Shown here: piece after piece, positions 18,628 to 27,675 of the stretch | Numbering within the stretch: the stretch's first letter is position 1 | How the letters are laid out: each line of letters opens with the position of its first letter | Assembly: GCF_003602095.1 (NCBI RefSeq) | Contig: NZ_RAHH01000040.1 | Coordinates: 1-38,493 of the forward strand | DNA length: 38,493 nt | Reading direction: 5' to 3' | Source: Rahnella woolbedingensis | GTDB lineage: Bacteria > Pseudomonadota > Gammaproteobacteria > Enterobacterales > Enterobacteriaceae | Translations under genes and position numbers: made by a program | Notes under the pieces: model-generated | What the model was told of the DNA's origin: nothing | The model's database searches: none | The model's input: the letters and a program-made list of their open reading frames with translations, nothing else

Positions 18628-19020
18628 ACTGCCAGTAGCGGGCTTTTCTTAAGTTATCTCTGTTAGAAATGAGCTCATACTGCCTGACCCGTAACTTTGA
18701 CTATTGTTGTTGGCTTTTCGTAATTTTCTCTTCCGGCTCTCTGACATATATAAACATTCTAAAATATAAAATGTTTCATTTGATTTTCATCTCGCTAAGA
18801 GAGTGCTTCTTTACATTACACCAGAGTGACTCGTTGCATAGAATTAACATATAGAAGCGCAACCTTAATAATAGCGGTCTGGTACTCTTCAAATTTTAAG
18901 TTTTAATTAACTTATTGCGACCAGAAGTCCTTCGTTACGGTAATTCTCAAAGCAGTGTGAATTATCGAACATCAAAAGAAAGGCCTGGTCGCTTTCATTT
19001 TCCTCTCCAGAATTGAGGAT
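18628..19020. other. AT-rich intergenic gap with no supported gene
   Basis: No coding frame is convincing here. The only structure noticed is GCGACCAG near 18917 and its complement CTGGTCGC near 18985, a distant 8-bp inverted pair of unknown meaning. The region separates two convergent genes. Confidence 0.5.
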
Positions 19021-19044
19021 AAAAAAGGTGACTCAGTCACCTTT
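19021..19044 (-). terminator. Terminator of murR
   Basis: A 9-bp perfect stem AAAGGTGAC / GTCACCTTT with loop TCA lies 18 bp beyond the murR stop codon. On the minus strand it runs into TTTTTT (19026-19021). The T's on the other side also allow weak function on the plus strand. Confidence 0.85.
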
Positions 19045-19062
19045 TATCAACATAAATCGCCT

Positions 19063-19920
19063 TTACGTTAATTTGTCCACCACATCCCGGCTGCGTTGGA
19101 TCATTTTCATCCCTTCACTTTCATTCAGCTGAAGCAAACCCATAAACAGCAAATCAGTGACGCACAGTTGTGCCGTACGTGATGAGATAGTTGAACTCCG
19201 CCATTGCTGTTCTTCCGACACGGTATCGAGGGTGTAATCTGCCAGTTTGCGCAAATCGCTGTCTTGCAACGACGTGATTGCAACCACAGTAGCCCCTTTC
19301 TTTTTGGCTATATCAGCAGCCAGCAGAACCTCTTTACGCTGGCCGGAAAAGGAGATGGCAATCAGTACGTCCTGTTCTGTCAGCGTTTGGGCAATGGTCA
19401 GCTGCACGTGGCTATCGTATTCCGTGATGATATGAAAACCAATTTTCATGAGTTTCCATGCCAAATCTTTGCCGACCAGCGATGATCCTCCGATTGCAGC
19501 AATATGAATACGTTTGGCGGCCTGGAGACAGTTAATAACCTTCTCAATTTCACGAATATCTAGGTTATTCGTCGTTTTCCTGAGAGCATTCAACTTCTCA
19601 TTCAGAAGCTTATTGGCCACATCGGAAAGCGGATCCTGGCTGCTGATATCGTTGTGCAGATGAGAAGATTGCTGTTTTCTTTCCGATACCTGCTGTCCCC
19701 ATTCTTCCACCAGAGCCATTTTGAATTTGGTAAAACCCTGGAGGCCGAGCTTCTGCGCGAACTTCACTATAGCTGACTGGCTGATACCCAGTTTCTGAGC
19801 AAGTTGCTGCGAAGACAACTCTTTCAATGCATCGGGACTGCTGATGATAAAATCAGCAATCCTGCGCTCGTTTGGGGTATAGCGCGACAAGTTCTCAATC
19901 AATTTTTGACGGTAAAGCAC
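19063..19920 (-). CDS. murR: MurR, RpiR-family repressor of the MurNAc-6-phosphate genes
   Basis: This regulator senses N-acetylmuramic acid 6-phosphate and represses murQP (known for E. coli MurR). It has an N-terminal HTH_6 domain with 'LAQKLGISQSAIVKFAQKLG' and a C-terminal SIS domain (sugar-phosphate binding) with 'IGGSSLVGKDLAWKLMKIG' and 'AISFSGQRKEVLLAAD'. An ATG at 19953 gives 296 residues. The GTG at 19920 gives exactly the E. coli length (285), aligns VLYRQK with E. coli MLYLTK, and has GGAG eight bases upstream, so it is preferred. The gene is divergent from the porin-murQP operon, with the candidate operators in between. Confidence 0.9.
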   Translation of the reverse strand: MLYRQKLIENLSRYTPNERRIADFIISSPDALKELSSQQLAQKLGISQSAIVKFAQKLGLQGFTKFKMALVEEWGQQVSERKQQSSHLHNDISSQDPLSDVANKLLNEKLNALRKTTNNLDIREIEKVINCLQAAKRIHIAAIGGSSLVGKDLAWKLMKIGFHIITEYDSHVQLTIAQTLTEQDVLIAISFSGQRKEVLLAADIAKKKGATVVAITSLQDSDLRKLADYTLDTVSEEQQWRSSTISSRTAQLCVTDLLFMGLLQLNESEGMKMIQRSRDVVDKLT

Positions 19921-20022
19921 CGGGGTTTCTCCACAAAAGTCTGGCTTGATCATCGCTTTCTACTGACCTAAAGGCAACCCACCTTTCCATTCAGATCCCT
20001 TTTGTCGATTCTTCTCCCTTCA

Positions 20023-20044
20023 TTGTATGAGCTTGGTCACATTT
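20023..20044. promoter_or_regulatory. CRP-like binding site in the murR / porin-murQP promoter region
   Basis: TATGA-gcttgg-TCACA (20026-20041), flanked by TTT, matches the CRP consensus TGTGA-N6-TCACA except at one position, with a perfect right half-site. murQP of E. coli is known to need cAMP-CRP. The site lies about 120 bp before the porin start. Confidence 0.6.
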
Positions 20045-20053
20045 ACCAGTAAA

Positions 20054-20097
20054 GAATAAATTATTCCTTTTATTGTCACCATAAATAATCAATTATT
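20054..20097. promoter_or_regulatory. Two palindromic boxes, candidate MurR operators
   Basis: GAATAA-A-TTATTC (20054-20066) and AATAAT-CA-ATTATT (20084-20097) are perfect palindromes. Both end in ATTATTCC, and their centres are about 30 bp apart, close to three helical turns. They lie downstream of the CRP-like site and before the porin gene. MurR of E. coli represses through paired operators, so the arrangement fits. The exact MurR consensus was not checked. Confidence 0.5.
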
Positions 20098-20159
20098 CCT
20101 TCGCGACACCAGACAGACAAACAAATACTAATAATTAATTCGCTAATGGAATGATGATA

Positions 20160-21236
20160 ATGAAAACAAAAATTTGCGCCCTTTCTCTTCTCGTTATGAT
20201 GACAACTTTTGCTACACAAGCCGCTGAAATCTATAAGGCTAAAGATGGTTCTACCGTTGATTTGTACGGACGACTGGGCTTTAACATCTCCGATAAAAAA
20301 ACCGGTGACACGCAGGGCGATTTCGATGGCCGTCTGGGCGTAAGCGGTCGCCAGTACGTCAATGACACCGTTTCTGTGATTGGTTTAGCGCAATATCAGG
20401 TCAACTCGGCCGAATATGCCAATAACGTAGAAGGTGAAAATGATAGCCTGACCGCTCGTTATGTCTGGGCGGGTCTGGATCTGTCTGAGTACGGGAAGAT
20501 AACGGGTGGCCGTGTTTCTTCCGGACTGATTATGTTCACCGATATTGGGGATGTATTTGCCAGCTCCGACGTTTCTACGGGCCGTCAGGCGCGACATATC
20601 GACCCGACGGCAGTCCAGGTCTTCCGTCAGGACGGTACCGTTCAGTATCAGAACACTTTCGGTAATTTCGATTTTTCAACGGCCTATATTATCGGCAACG
20701 ACACCTCTGATCTGGATTATGGTTATAACTCAGCACTGCGCTATACGCTGGACATGGGGGCTGCCGGTAAACTGGCGCCTGTTGTTGCCTTCCAGAAAAC
20801 GCGCGCCAAGCAAAGTGAAAACAGCCGTACAGATGGGGCGGATACATTTACCTATGGCGGCGTCGGTACCCGTTACTACCTCAACGACCTGATGCTTGGC
20901 CTGCTTTATTCTCAGGATACGGTGACTTACACCAACGGCCTTGCGGACAGTAAAGATAAAGACCTCGAGTTCACTGCCGTTTACAACATCAACAGCGACT
21001 GGGCTGTACGCGCTGGCTATCGCCACCTTGATAATGAAGGCGGAGATGAACTGCAGTTACGCGACACCACTTTCGAGGCCCAATACAAGCTGACATCTCA
21101 CAGTTCTCTGTACGCGGCTTATATCTTGCGTAACGGGCAGAACGGTACCAACCGTATGACAGGCCGAAGCGTTTCATTTGGCGGAAGTTCAGCGTCTGAA
21201 AGCTTCTACCACACCGGCCTGCGTTACGAATTCTAA
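20160..21236 (+). CDS. Outer-membrane porin of the MurNAc operon
   Basis: This is a predicted beta-barrel porin of the enterobacterial OmpC/F/PhoE-like superfamily. The ATG at 20160 gives a clean signal peptide (MKTKICALSLLVMMTTFATQAA) and lies nine bases after GGA. The upstream ATGs at 20151 and 20154 only add MMI. The mature protein opens with 'EIYKAKDGSTVDLYGRLGF' and shows alternating beta strands, 'AGYRHLDNEG', and a terminal strand ending YHTGLRYEF with the C-terminal Phe needed for barrel assembly. It is the first gene of a porin-DUF2057-murQ-murP operon and starts just after the CRP and MurR-like sites. It may admit MurNAc or muropeptides, which is inference from context. E. coli murQP lacks such a gene. 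Confidence 0.88.
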   Translation: MKTKICALSLLVMMTTFATQAAEIYKAKDGSTVDLYGRLGFNISDKKTGDTQGDFDGRLGVSGRQYVNDTVSVIGLAQYQVNSAEYANNVEGENDSLTARYVWAGLDLSEYGKITGGRVSSGLIMFTDIGDVFASSDVSTGRQARHIDPTAVQVFRQDGTVQYQNTFGNFDFSTAYIIGNDTSDLDYGYNSALRYTLDMGAAGKLAPVVAFQKTRAKQSENSRTDGADTFTYGGVGTRYYLNDLMLGLLYSQDTVTYTNGLADSKDKDLEFTAVYNINSDWAVRAGYRHLDNEGGDELQLRDTTFEAQYKLTSHSSLYAAYILRNGQNGTNRMTGRSVSFGGSSASESFYHTGLRYEF

Positions 21237-21246
21237 AAATGAGTAA

Positions 21247-21271
21247 GCCAGGGCAGAACCTCTCCCCTGGC
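21247..21271 (+). promoter_or_regulatory. Intercistronic hairpin after the porin gene
   Basis: GCCAGGG and CCCTGGC form a 7-bp stem with an 11-base loop, followed by ACAAAAA. It lies 11 bp after the porin stop. With no T run it is more likely an mRNA-stabilising or attenuating hairpin that raises porin expression over the downstream genes than a full terminator. Confidence 0.5.
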
Positions 21272-21288
21272 ACAAAAAGGAGCGTCAG

Positions 21289-21876
21289 ATGTACAAAACG
21301 TTATTAACTCTTCTGCTACTTACGGTGTCCGGCTTCAGCGTGGCCGCCACGCTTAATGTGGGTGACAACGTCAACGTTCTGGCAGCCCGCAATGCAAAGT
21401 TCAAGCCTCTGGATAAATCGGTCACTCTGGGCTCAGGAGAGCAGGCAATTATTGTGCGTTTTGATGCTCCAACAGACCCGGGCTCGGCAAACGAAAGTCA
21501 GGGGCGCGTCACTTCAGATGCATGGCTGTTGACGTTTACCCCTCCGGCCTCCGGGGAGTTAACGCTCTCCACGCAGACACCACGCACCGAAAACGACACG
21601 CGAAAAGTGGCGAAAAACCCGCACTTTTTACTGAGCAGCAGCACGGGCTCAGTTATTGCGATGAGCAGTAAGCCGGTCGCTGTTTCGCAGGAATCTTTGA
21701 TGACGGATTACAGTGAGTATCTGCCGCCATCCACCCTGACGTCTTCTGGTATGACTGACCCCAATGCGGCTACGCAGAATGCACAGCCGGGATCTTTACC
21801 TCAGACACAAAGCGAATTTTTGAAATTAAGCGCAACACAACGCAAAGCCTTTTTGCGCTGGGCGCTGGAACTTTAA
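21289..21876 (+). CDS. DUF2057 (YccT-like) periplasmic protein
   Basis: This is a 195-residue secreted protein with an N-terminal signal peptide (about residues 1-19, ending SVAA). It has the DUF2057 pattern: an N-terminal beta-rich part ('TLNVGDNVNVLAARNAKF', 'GSGEQAIIVRFDAP'), an 'LTFTPP' strand, and a C-terminal 'LSATQRKAFLRWALEL' helix that matches 'QTRHHFLQWA' of E. coli YccT. The family is periplasmic, and YccT has been tied to curli regulation, but no biochemical role is settled. GGAG lies six bases before the ATG. It sits between the porin and murQ, so it is probably co-expressed with MurNAc use. Confidence 0.75.
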   Translation: MYKTLLTLLLLTVSGFSVAATLNVGDNVNVLAARNAKFKPLDKSVTLGSGEQAIIVRFDAPTDPGSANESQGRVTSDAWLLTFTPPASGELTLSTQTPRTENDTRKVAKNPHFLLSSSTGSVIAMSSKPVAVSQESLMTDYSEYLPPSTLTSSGMTDPNAATQNAQPGSLPQTQSEFLKLSATQRKAFLRWALEL

Positions 21877-21894
21877 CGTTGCCAACTGGCAAGT

Positions 21895-22821
21895 ATGAAA
21901 AGCGAGACAATGATGGAAATCGATTTATCAATCCTGACCACTGAAGGTCGTAACGCTCAAAGCGAAAACATAGACATTCTTTCTACCGAACAGATGCTCA
22001 GAGTTATTAATACCGAAGATCAGAAAGTGGCTTTAGCGGTTGAGAAGGTGATACCTGCTATCACTCAGGCCGTGGATGCCATTGTTGCTGCTTTTCAGAA
22101 AGGTGGACGTTTGATCTACTGTGGTGCTGGCACATCAGGCCGATTAGGGATCCTGGATGCGAGTGAGTGCCCGCCAACTTATGGCACCCCGCGCGAGCAG
22201 GTTGTCGCACTGATTGCCGGTGGCAATGAGGCTATTCTGCAAGCGGTCGAAAATGCCGAAGATAGTCTGACGCTCGGCGTTGAAGATCTGAAGAATATCC
22301 AGTTTTGTGCGGATGATGTGCTCGTCGGTATTGCCGCCAGTGGTCGCACGCCTTACGTCGTCGCCGCGCTCAACTACGCCAAAAGTTTACACGCCACCAC
22401 AGTGGCATTGACCTGTAACCAGGGCAGTCAAATCACGCAAATTGCAGATATCGCAATCATGCCCGTGGTGGGCGCGGAAGTGGTGACAGGATCGTCGCGT
22501 ATGAAAGCAGGCACTGCGCAAAAACTGGTACTTAACATGCTGACGACGGGTGCGATGATTCGCAGCGGTAAAGTGTTTGGCAACCTGATGGTGGATGTTG
22601 AGGCAACTAACCAGAAACTTGTCCAGCGGCAGATTAACATTGTCATGCAGGCAACGGATTGCGATCCGGCTATCGCGGCTCAGGCCCTGGAAGCCTGTCA
22701 GGGGAACTGCAAAACCGCCATCGTGATGGTTCTGGCAAACCTGAATGAGCAGCAGGCCAGCGAGCTTTTAAATGAGGCCGGAGGATTTATTCGCCGCGCA
22801 CTCGCTAAAAAGGATATTTAG
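21895..22821 (+). CDS. murQ: N-acetylmuramic acid 6-phosphate etherase (MurQ)
   Basis: MurQ cleaves the D-lactyl ether of MurNAc-6-phosphate to give GlcNAc-6-phosphate and D-lactate in the cytoplasm. The SIS fold is clear: 'GAGTSGRLG' (77-85), '[11 protein letters not shown]', and '[19 protein letters not shown]'. By alignment with E. coli MurQ the catalytic acids are E91 (SECPPTY) and E122 (ENAEDS). The 308 residues compare with 298 in E. coli. Starts at 21910 and 21913 are possible and would remove a few residues. The stop is 2 bp before the murP start, so the two genes are tightly coupled. Confidence 0.95.
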   Translation: MKSETMMEIDLSILTTEGRNAQSENIDILSTEQMLRVINTEDQKVALAVEKVIPAITQAVDAIVAAFQKGGRLIYCGAGTSGRLGILDASECPPTYGTPREQVVALIAGGNEAILQAVENAEDSLTLGVEDLKNIQFCADDVLVGIAASGRTPYVVAALNYAKSLHATTVALTCNQGSQITQIADIAIMPVVGAEVVTGSSRMKAGTAQKLVLNMLTTGAMIRSGKVFGNLMVDVEATNQKLVQRQINIVMQATDCDPAIAAQALEACQGNCKTAIVMVLANLNEQQASELLNEAGGFIRRALAKKDI

Positions 22822-22823
22822 TC

Positions 22824-24272
22824 ATGGCGAAAATTACCGAACAATTGATTGCCACTATTCTGCAACTGGTCGGCGATAAAAGTAACATCAGGAACTGCGG
22901 TCACTGCATGACTCGCCTGCGCCTGTCACTCGAAAATGAGCAGCTCGTCGAAGAGAGCAAACTCAAGGTGCTGCCCGGCGTATTGGGCGTTATCACTACG
23001 GAAGACCAGCTACAAATCATTCTCGGGCCGGGAAAAGCACAAACGGCTGCCGAGATGATGAACGCGATGCTGGCTAACGGTGAAAGTGCTTCACCCGCTG
23101 CCGGACAAGCCAGCATCAGCGACGTCGCATCCGAGACGAAACAGAAGCTGAAGGCAAAGCAAACCAGCCCGGTTCATCAGTTCCTCGCTAAGTTTGCCAC
23201 GATATTTACGCCGCTGATCCCGGGGTTCATCGCTGCGGGGATGTTACTGGGGTTCGCGACGTTAATTGAACAGAGTCTGCTTAGCGGTGTTGCTGAAAAG
23301 AATGCCACGCTGGTGCAAATCGTCGGTTACATGAAAATTTTCGGCAAAGGGTTGTTTACCTTCCTGCCGGTTCTGATCGGGTATAACGCTCAGAAAGCGT
23401 TCGGTGGTTCTGGCGTAAACGGCGCGATTATCGCCTCGCTGTTCCTGTTGGGTTACAACCCGGCAGCAACAACCGGTTATTTCTCCGGTATCGACCATTT
23501 CTTTGGCATGGCCATCGACCCGCGAGGAAACATCATCGGTGTGCTGATTGCTTCAATTCTGGGTGCATGGATTGAACGGCAGATCCGCAAAATCATTCCT
23601 GACAATCTGGATATGATACTCACCTCGCTGCTGACTCTTCTCATTACCGGCGCGCTGACATTTACCGTCATTATGCCTTTTGGCGGTGAGATGTTTAACG
23701 GTATGTCCTGGTTGTTCCTGCATCTGAATGGTAATCCGTTTGGCTGTGCTGTTCTTGCGGGGCTGTTCCTGATAGCGGTGGTGTTCGGCGTGCATCAGGG
23801 CTTTATCCCGGTCTACTTTGCACTGATGGATGTTCAGGGCTTTAACTCTCTCTTTCCGATTCTGGCAATGGCGGGAGGAGGACAAGTGGGTGCGGCGCTG
23901 GCACTTTATTTCCGTTCGCCAAAAAACTCAGTGCTCCGCAATCAGGTTAAAGGCGCCATTATTCCAGGCCTGCTGGGCGTGGGTGAGCCGTTAATTTATG
24001 CCGTAACCTTACCGCGCGTGAAACCCTTCGTCACTGCCTGCCTCGGCGGTGCCTGTGGTGGTTTCTTTATTGGACTGGTTGCCTGGCTTGGTCTGCCAAT
24101 CGGTCTGAACACTGTTTTCGGGCCATCAGGACTTGTCTCTTTACCCCTCATGACGTCGAACCAGGGTATTTATGCGGGTATGGCCGTGTATGCCGCGGGT
24201 GTCCTGATTTCCTATCTGTGTGGTTTTATTCTTACGTGGTTCTTTGGCCATAAAGATGTTGATCTGACTTAA
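22824..24272 (+). CDS. murP: PTS MurNAc-specific EIIBC component (MurP)
   Basis: MurP takes up N-acetylmuramic acid across the inner membrane and phosphorylates it at position 6. The N-terminal EIIB domain carries the phosphorylated Cys28 in '[11 protein letters not shown]'. A linker ([18 protein letters not shown]) leads to an EIIC domain with about ten membrane helices and conserved motifs '[13 protein letters not shown]', '[16 protein letters not shown]' and '[16 protein letters not shown]'. It has no EIIA domain, so it should borrow Crr (known for E. coli MurP). It is 482 residues long (E. coli 474) and ends the operon. Confidence 0.95.
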   Translation: MAKITEQLIATILQLVGDKSNIRNCGHCMTRLRLSLENEQLVEESKLKVLPGVLGVITTEDQLQIILGPGKAQTAAEMMNAMLANGESASPAAGQASISDVASETKQKLKAKQTSPVHQFLAKFATIFTPLIPGFIAAGMLLGFATLIEQSLLSGVAEKNATLVQIVGYMKIFGKGLFTFLPVLIGYNAQKAFGGSGVNGAIIASLFLLGYNPAATTGYFSGIDHFFGMAIDPRGNIIGVLIASILGAWIERQIRKIIPDNLDMILTSLLTLLITGALTFTVIMPFGGEMFNGMSWLFLHLNGNPFGCAVLAGLFLIAVVFGVHQGFIPVYFALMDVQGFNSLFPILAMAGGGQVGAALALYFRSPKNSVLRNQVKGAIIPGLLGVGEPLIYAVTLPRVKPFVTACLGGACGGFFIGLVAWLGLPIGLNTVFGPSGLVSLPLMTSNQGIYAGMAVYAAGVLISYLCGFILTWFFGHKDVDLT

Positions 24273-24277
24273 GGTCA

Positions 24278-24316
24278 GGGCAGGTGGCCCCCCTAACACT
24301 TACCACCTGCCCAATT
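24278..24316 (+). terminator. Terminator of the porin-murQP operon
   Basis: A perfect 10-bp stem GGGCAGGTGG / CCACCTGCCC spans a 15-base loop and is followed by AATTTT. It starts 5 bp after the murP stop codon. Confidence 0.85.
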
Positions 24317-24897
24317 TTCTCCTTTTCACGCCTTCTGTTGGTAATGAAACCTTCTCCTTTAATTTCATCCCTTGTCCTCTGCCGGGACTTCTTTGCATGT
24401 AAAAATGCCGCCCACATCAGTGGTTGGCATTTAGCTTTTGGCAGATACTCTCAGTCAGGGGTTATCTTCTGCGAACCTTATTTTGCATGCGATGTTTAAT
24501 CATCAATCATATTAAAAACACATCTCATCAAAGTCACACAACTCATTGCTTTAGTGGAGATTTTTAATAAATTAGGAAAAGGCGTTTTTAAATTTAAATC
24601 CCGTTTGAAATGATATTATTGATTTTATAGTGGAGTTTTTTTTATTATGCCAATGGCACTCACTGGAGTCACTGAAGAGTGTGATCTGCTTAGCGACGGG
24701 GCTTGCAGATAACTTCATGACAGCCAAGCGTAAATTTTTTAAAACATGATTTTAGTAAAAAGAAATTAATAGAATCAGAAGTAAAGGTTAATATCCTATT
24801 GGCAGCGTAAGAAGGGTAGAGAGTTCCAGGGGCTCATCGTACCAACATGCTCTGTGAAAAATAACAGGATGTATTCACTTTCAAAAGGACGAAATAA
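24317..24897. other. Intergenic gap upstream of the LysR-type gene
   Basis: No gene is supported. The short open frame at 24284-24499 starts with the terminator and shows no family pattern. The second half is AT-rich and must hold the promoter of the LysR gene, which has AAGGA nine bases before its ATG. No clear operator was recognised. Confidence 0.5.
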
Positions 24898-25845
24898 ATG
24901 AATTCAAAGGATTTTGATCTCAATTCACTGTTGATACTCAATGCGGTCATTGAATGCCAGAGTGTCACTGCGGCCGCCAAAAAAATGGCTATATCTCCTT
25001 CTTCAGTCACTTACGCTATAAATAAAATCAGAAAAGTAACCTTAAATCCCATCTTTACTCGCTCTAAAAATGGTATTACACCTACCACTTTAGCGCTGGA
25101 ACTTAATCAACGGTATATTAAAGCCATATCATTAATTACTGATGGACTTGATTTATCAGTGAGTTCTGAAAACCCAGACGTCTGTCGCAACATCACCGTG
25201 AGCACTTATAATTTCTTTGAGTTATGGTTCTCTCAATTTGTATACCAGGAGAATAAGTTGCTTGATGGTATGTGTCTGAATTTTGTTAACCATCCGGTAT
25301 CAAATGAAAAACGGATAGTAAAAATCAGGAATCATGAGGTTGATTTGGATATCGGCGGGCTTCTGCCTAATGATCCTTCCATCATTTCGCATAAATTATA
25401 CTCTTCAAAATTTAAAGCATTGGTGAGTATCAATCATCCAACAATCAAGGACACCCTTACACTTGATGACTGGAATATGAGCAAACATGTCAAATGGGCA
25501 CAAATCTCAGATGAGACATTGGTTCAGGAGGGAGATGCCAATCAGGTTGAAGCATTATTAAGAAGAAGCGTTGAGATTAAATCAGAAAATTCATTAAATT
25601 CACTCATGATATGTACGATGTCAGATTACATTACTTTGGTTCCTGAATACCTGGAAACTTTTCTTTTAGAATCGCTGCCGGTAAAAATTTTCGACCTTCC
25701 CTTTGAAACCACAATGACATCAACAATTTACGCCCATCATCATCGTTCAGAAAAGCGAAACGAATTTATTAGCTTATGCCTCGAGGCACTTGCCTTTATG
25801 GCACCAAAATCTGAAGAGGTTGAGCTCGATATCTCCGAAAGTTAA
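24898..25845 (+). CDS. LysR-family transcriptional regulator
   Basis: This 315-residue DNA-binding regulator has an N-terminal winged helix (about residues 7-66) with 'LLILNAVIECQSVTAAAKKMAISPSSVTYAINKIRK' split by the usual turn, then 'PIFTRSKNGITPTTLALEL', which is standard for LysR proteins. The effector domain follows (about 90-300), with 'NHEVDLDIGG' in the position of the usual RGE.DLAI segment. Neither neighbour is divergently transcribed, so no target can be inferred. The domain is rather diverged from well-known members, and I cannot name the subfamily. Confidence 0.88.
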   Translation: MNSKDFDLNSLLILNAVIECQSVTAAAKKMAISPSSVTYAINKIRKVTLNPIFTRSKNGITPTTLALELNQRYIKAISLITDGLDLSVSSENPDVCRNITVSTYNFFELWFSQFVYQENKLLDGMCLNFVNHPVSNEKRIVKIRNHEVDLDIGGLLPNDPSIISHKLYSSKFKALVSINHPTIKDTLTLDDWNMSKHVKWAQISDETLVQEGDANQVEALLRRSVEIKSENSLNSLMICTMSDYITLVPEYLETFLLESLPVKIFDLPFETTMTSTIYAHHHRSEKRNEFISLCLEALAFMAPKSEEVELDISES

Positions 25846-25997
25846 CATTTCCCCGCAAGACAGCAGGCTGGCATGACCTGAATCAGGCAGGCAAACTCAA
25901 CCGTATTCAGAAGTCATAAATAGGCTAAGCGAAGTCATGAAAACCCGTCCTCGCCAAGCTGTTGCCCCCTTCACTGAGCGACATATCACTTTGTTTA

Positions 25998-26096
25998 TTA
26001 CTCTGAGCGCATGTCTCCTGAAAGATGGCCTACAGCGCAGGCCATCGTCATAGCACTTACACCAAAGGCCAGAGATATACCGATAAAGCCAATGAC
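25998..26096 (-). pseudogene. Remnant of an aquaporin Z-like gene
   Basis: On the minus strand this stretch encodes GDVIGFIGISLAFGVSA then MTMACAVGHLSGDMRSE and a stop. This matches AqpZ, which has ELGIGFAGVALAFG, LTMAFAVGHISG and then the first NPA motif. The fragment ends just before NPA, and its frame begins beside the stop codon of the GlsB gene. Only about 33 codons remain, so it cannot make a channel. It also contains a perfect hairpin, GATGGCCT/AGGCCATC, at 26024-26046. Confidence 0.55.
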
Positions 26097-26112
26097 ATCA
26101 CCCTGACTTAAA

Positions 26113-26361
26113 TTATCGAGTTAATTTTCGATAAATAAACAACACAATGATTGCCCCAACAACAGCAATGACCATGCTCTGAACATTAAAACCAGAAATA
26201 TTACCGATGCCGGCGAGGGAGGCTAAGTAGCCACCAACCACGGCACCAATGATACCCAGGACGATGGTCATGATGAAACCTGAGTTCTCTCTGCCAGGCA
26301 TGATAAATTTCGCGATAATACCCGCAACAAGACCGAATACAATCCAAATCAGAATACCCAT
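26113..26361 (-). CDS. GlsB/YeaQ/YmgE family stress-response membrane protein
   Basis: This is a small transglycosylase-associated-type inner-membrane protein with three hydrophobic helices. It has the hallmark start 'MGILIWIVFGLVAGIIAKF' followed by MPG and, further on, 'GIIGAVVGGYLA' and 'VVGAIIVLFIYRKL'. The ATG at 26361 gives 82 residues, the same length as E. coli YeaQ, and has GGAG five bases upstream. The frame also extends to an ATG at 26385. E. coli relatives are induced in stationary phase and stress; the molecular role is unknown. It is divergent from the Kbp-like gene. Confidence 0.9.
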   Translation of the reverse strand: MGILIWIVFGLVAGIIAKFIMPGRENSGFIMTIVLGIIGAVVGGYLASLAGIGNISGFNVQSMVIAVVGAIIVLFIYRKLTR

Positions 26362-26631
26362 TACATCTCCATTGAAACAAATCATCTATTGTTATGTTTG
26401 CTTTGGTTTTTAAACTAAAGGAACGGCACAATATATAAGTGACAAGTCCTAAACAACACAATAGGTTTTTCTAAAATTACAAACTCATGCTTCTGCGCAA
26501 TTAAGATATGGACCAGAACTGTCAAATCAGAGTTACGTAATATTCAGAATATCCATTTTAAATATTTCACCGCACATAAGACGAGTGGTTTTGTTAAAAT
26601 ATCCAATTATTAAATATACTCGGAGATTTGT

Positions 26632-27090
26632 ATGGCTTTTTTTGATTTCATCAAGCATGCCGGTGAAAAGATCTGGGGCAAGGCTGACGCCAGTCTCGCT
26701 GATAAAACGAACAAATTAAAAGAACATATCAGCGCACTAGGACTTCCCGGTACGGAAAGTGTTGTTGTTACTATTAATGATGATAACAGCGTGACGTTAT
26801 CCGGAACGGTGCCTTGCCAGGAAACCAAAAATAAAATCATCGTTATGGCCGGGAACGTTGAAGGCATTAGCGGCGTAAATGATAATCTTCAGGCTGAGCA
26901 GACAGGCCAGGAAAGTCAGTTTTACACCGTTATTAATGGTGATTCTTTGAGCATTATCGCAAAGCGCGTTTATGCTGATGCCGGGAAATATCAAATTATT
27001 TTTGAAGCCAATAAGCCAATGCTATCTAACCCCGATAAAATTTACCCTGGGCAAAAGCTGATTATTCCAGCCCTCGAAGGTAAAAAATAA
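26632..27090 (+). CDS. Kbp (YgaU)-like BON-LysM protein
   Basis: This 152-residue cytoplasmic-type protein without a signal peptide has a BON domain (about 25-90, 'VVVTINDDNSVTLSGTVP') and a LysM domain (about 97-148, 'QFYTVINGDSLSIIAKRVY' and 'IFEANKPMLSNPDKIYPGQ'). E. coli Kbp (149 residues) binds potassium ions. This copy is clearly related but diverged in the BON half, so it may be a paralog. CGGAG lies six bases before the ATG. It is probably co-transcribed with the YidB-like gene 12 bp downstream. Confidence 0.88.
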   Translation: MAFFDFIKHAGEKIWGKADASLADKTNKLKEHISALGLPGTESVVVTINDDNSVTLSGTVPCQETKNKIIVMAGNVEGISGVNDNLQAEQTGQESQFYTVINGDSLSIIAKRVYADAGKYQIIFEANKPMLSNPDKIYPGQKLIIPALEGKK

Positions 27091-27102
27091 GGAGCAGTTT
27101 GC

Positions 27103-27504
27103 GTGTCTATTTTAAATACAGTTACGGATATGTTTGCCAGCAAAGGTTCAAGTGGCAATGATCTTGAATCTGTTTTGTCATGGATTGAATCACAAAATGG
27201 TATTTCAGGCATTCTGGATAAAATGAAGCAGCATGGTTTAGGCGCAATGGTTGAATCGTGGCTGAGCGATAAAGAAAATATTTCCTTGCTGCCAGAACAA
27301 GTCCTCTCATTTATGGATGCTCCGGAGCTGGGTAAACTGGCTAAAACTTGTGGCATCGATCTTCCTTCTGCTGCAGGTCTTCTCGTCAAATACTTGCCAT
27401 TACTGGCGGATGGTTTATCGGCCTCAGGGGCTCTGACATCGGGAGCAACGAAGAATTTACTGTCTGAAGGCATGTCCCTTCTTCAAGGTAAATTGAACAT
27501 CTAG
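27103..27504 (+). CDS. YidB-like (DUF937) protein
   Basis: This 133-residue protein matches the YidB family: 'ESVLSWIESQNGISGILDKM' then 'HGLGAMVESWLSDKENISL', corresponding to E. coli 'ILSWVEEQGGIQ' and 'GGLGAILSTWLSN', and a C-terminal 'LLSEGMSLLQGKL'. The start is GTG, with AAGGAG ten bases before it. The function of the family is unknown. It follows the Kbp-like gene by 12 bp, so the pair forms a small operon. Confidence 0.85.
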   Translation: MSILNTVTDMFASKGSSGNDLESVLSWIESQNGISGILDKMKQHGLGAMVESWLSDKENISLLPEQVLSFMDAPELGKLAKTCGIDLPSAAGLLVKYLPLLADGLSASGALTSGATKNLLSEGMSLLQGKLNI

Positions 27505-27675
27505 TCCCTTCGCTCACCAGAATTTTACCTGTTAGCAGAGTGGCAGTGTTTTAATCTGTCATTCAACTTAAGGTTTATACTCAGGGCGGATATTCGCTCG
27601 CTTTTAAAATATGTCATTTGAATAATATAATGCTATCAACATAGATTGAGTCCGCATAATTAAGAGGTAATAAAT

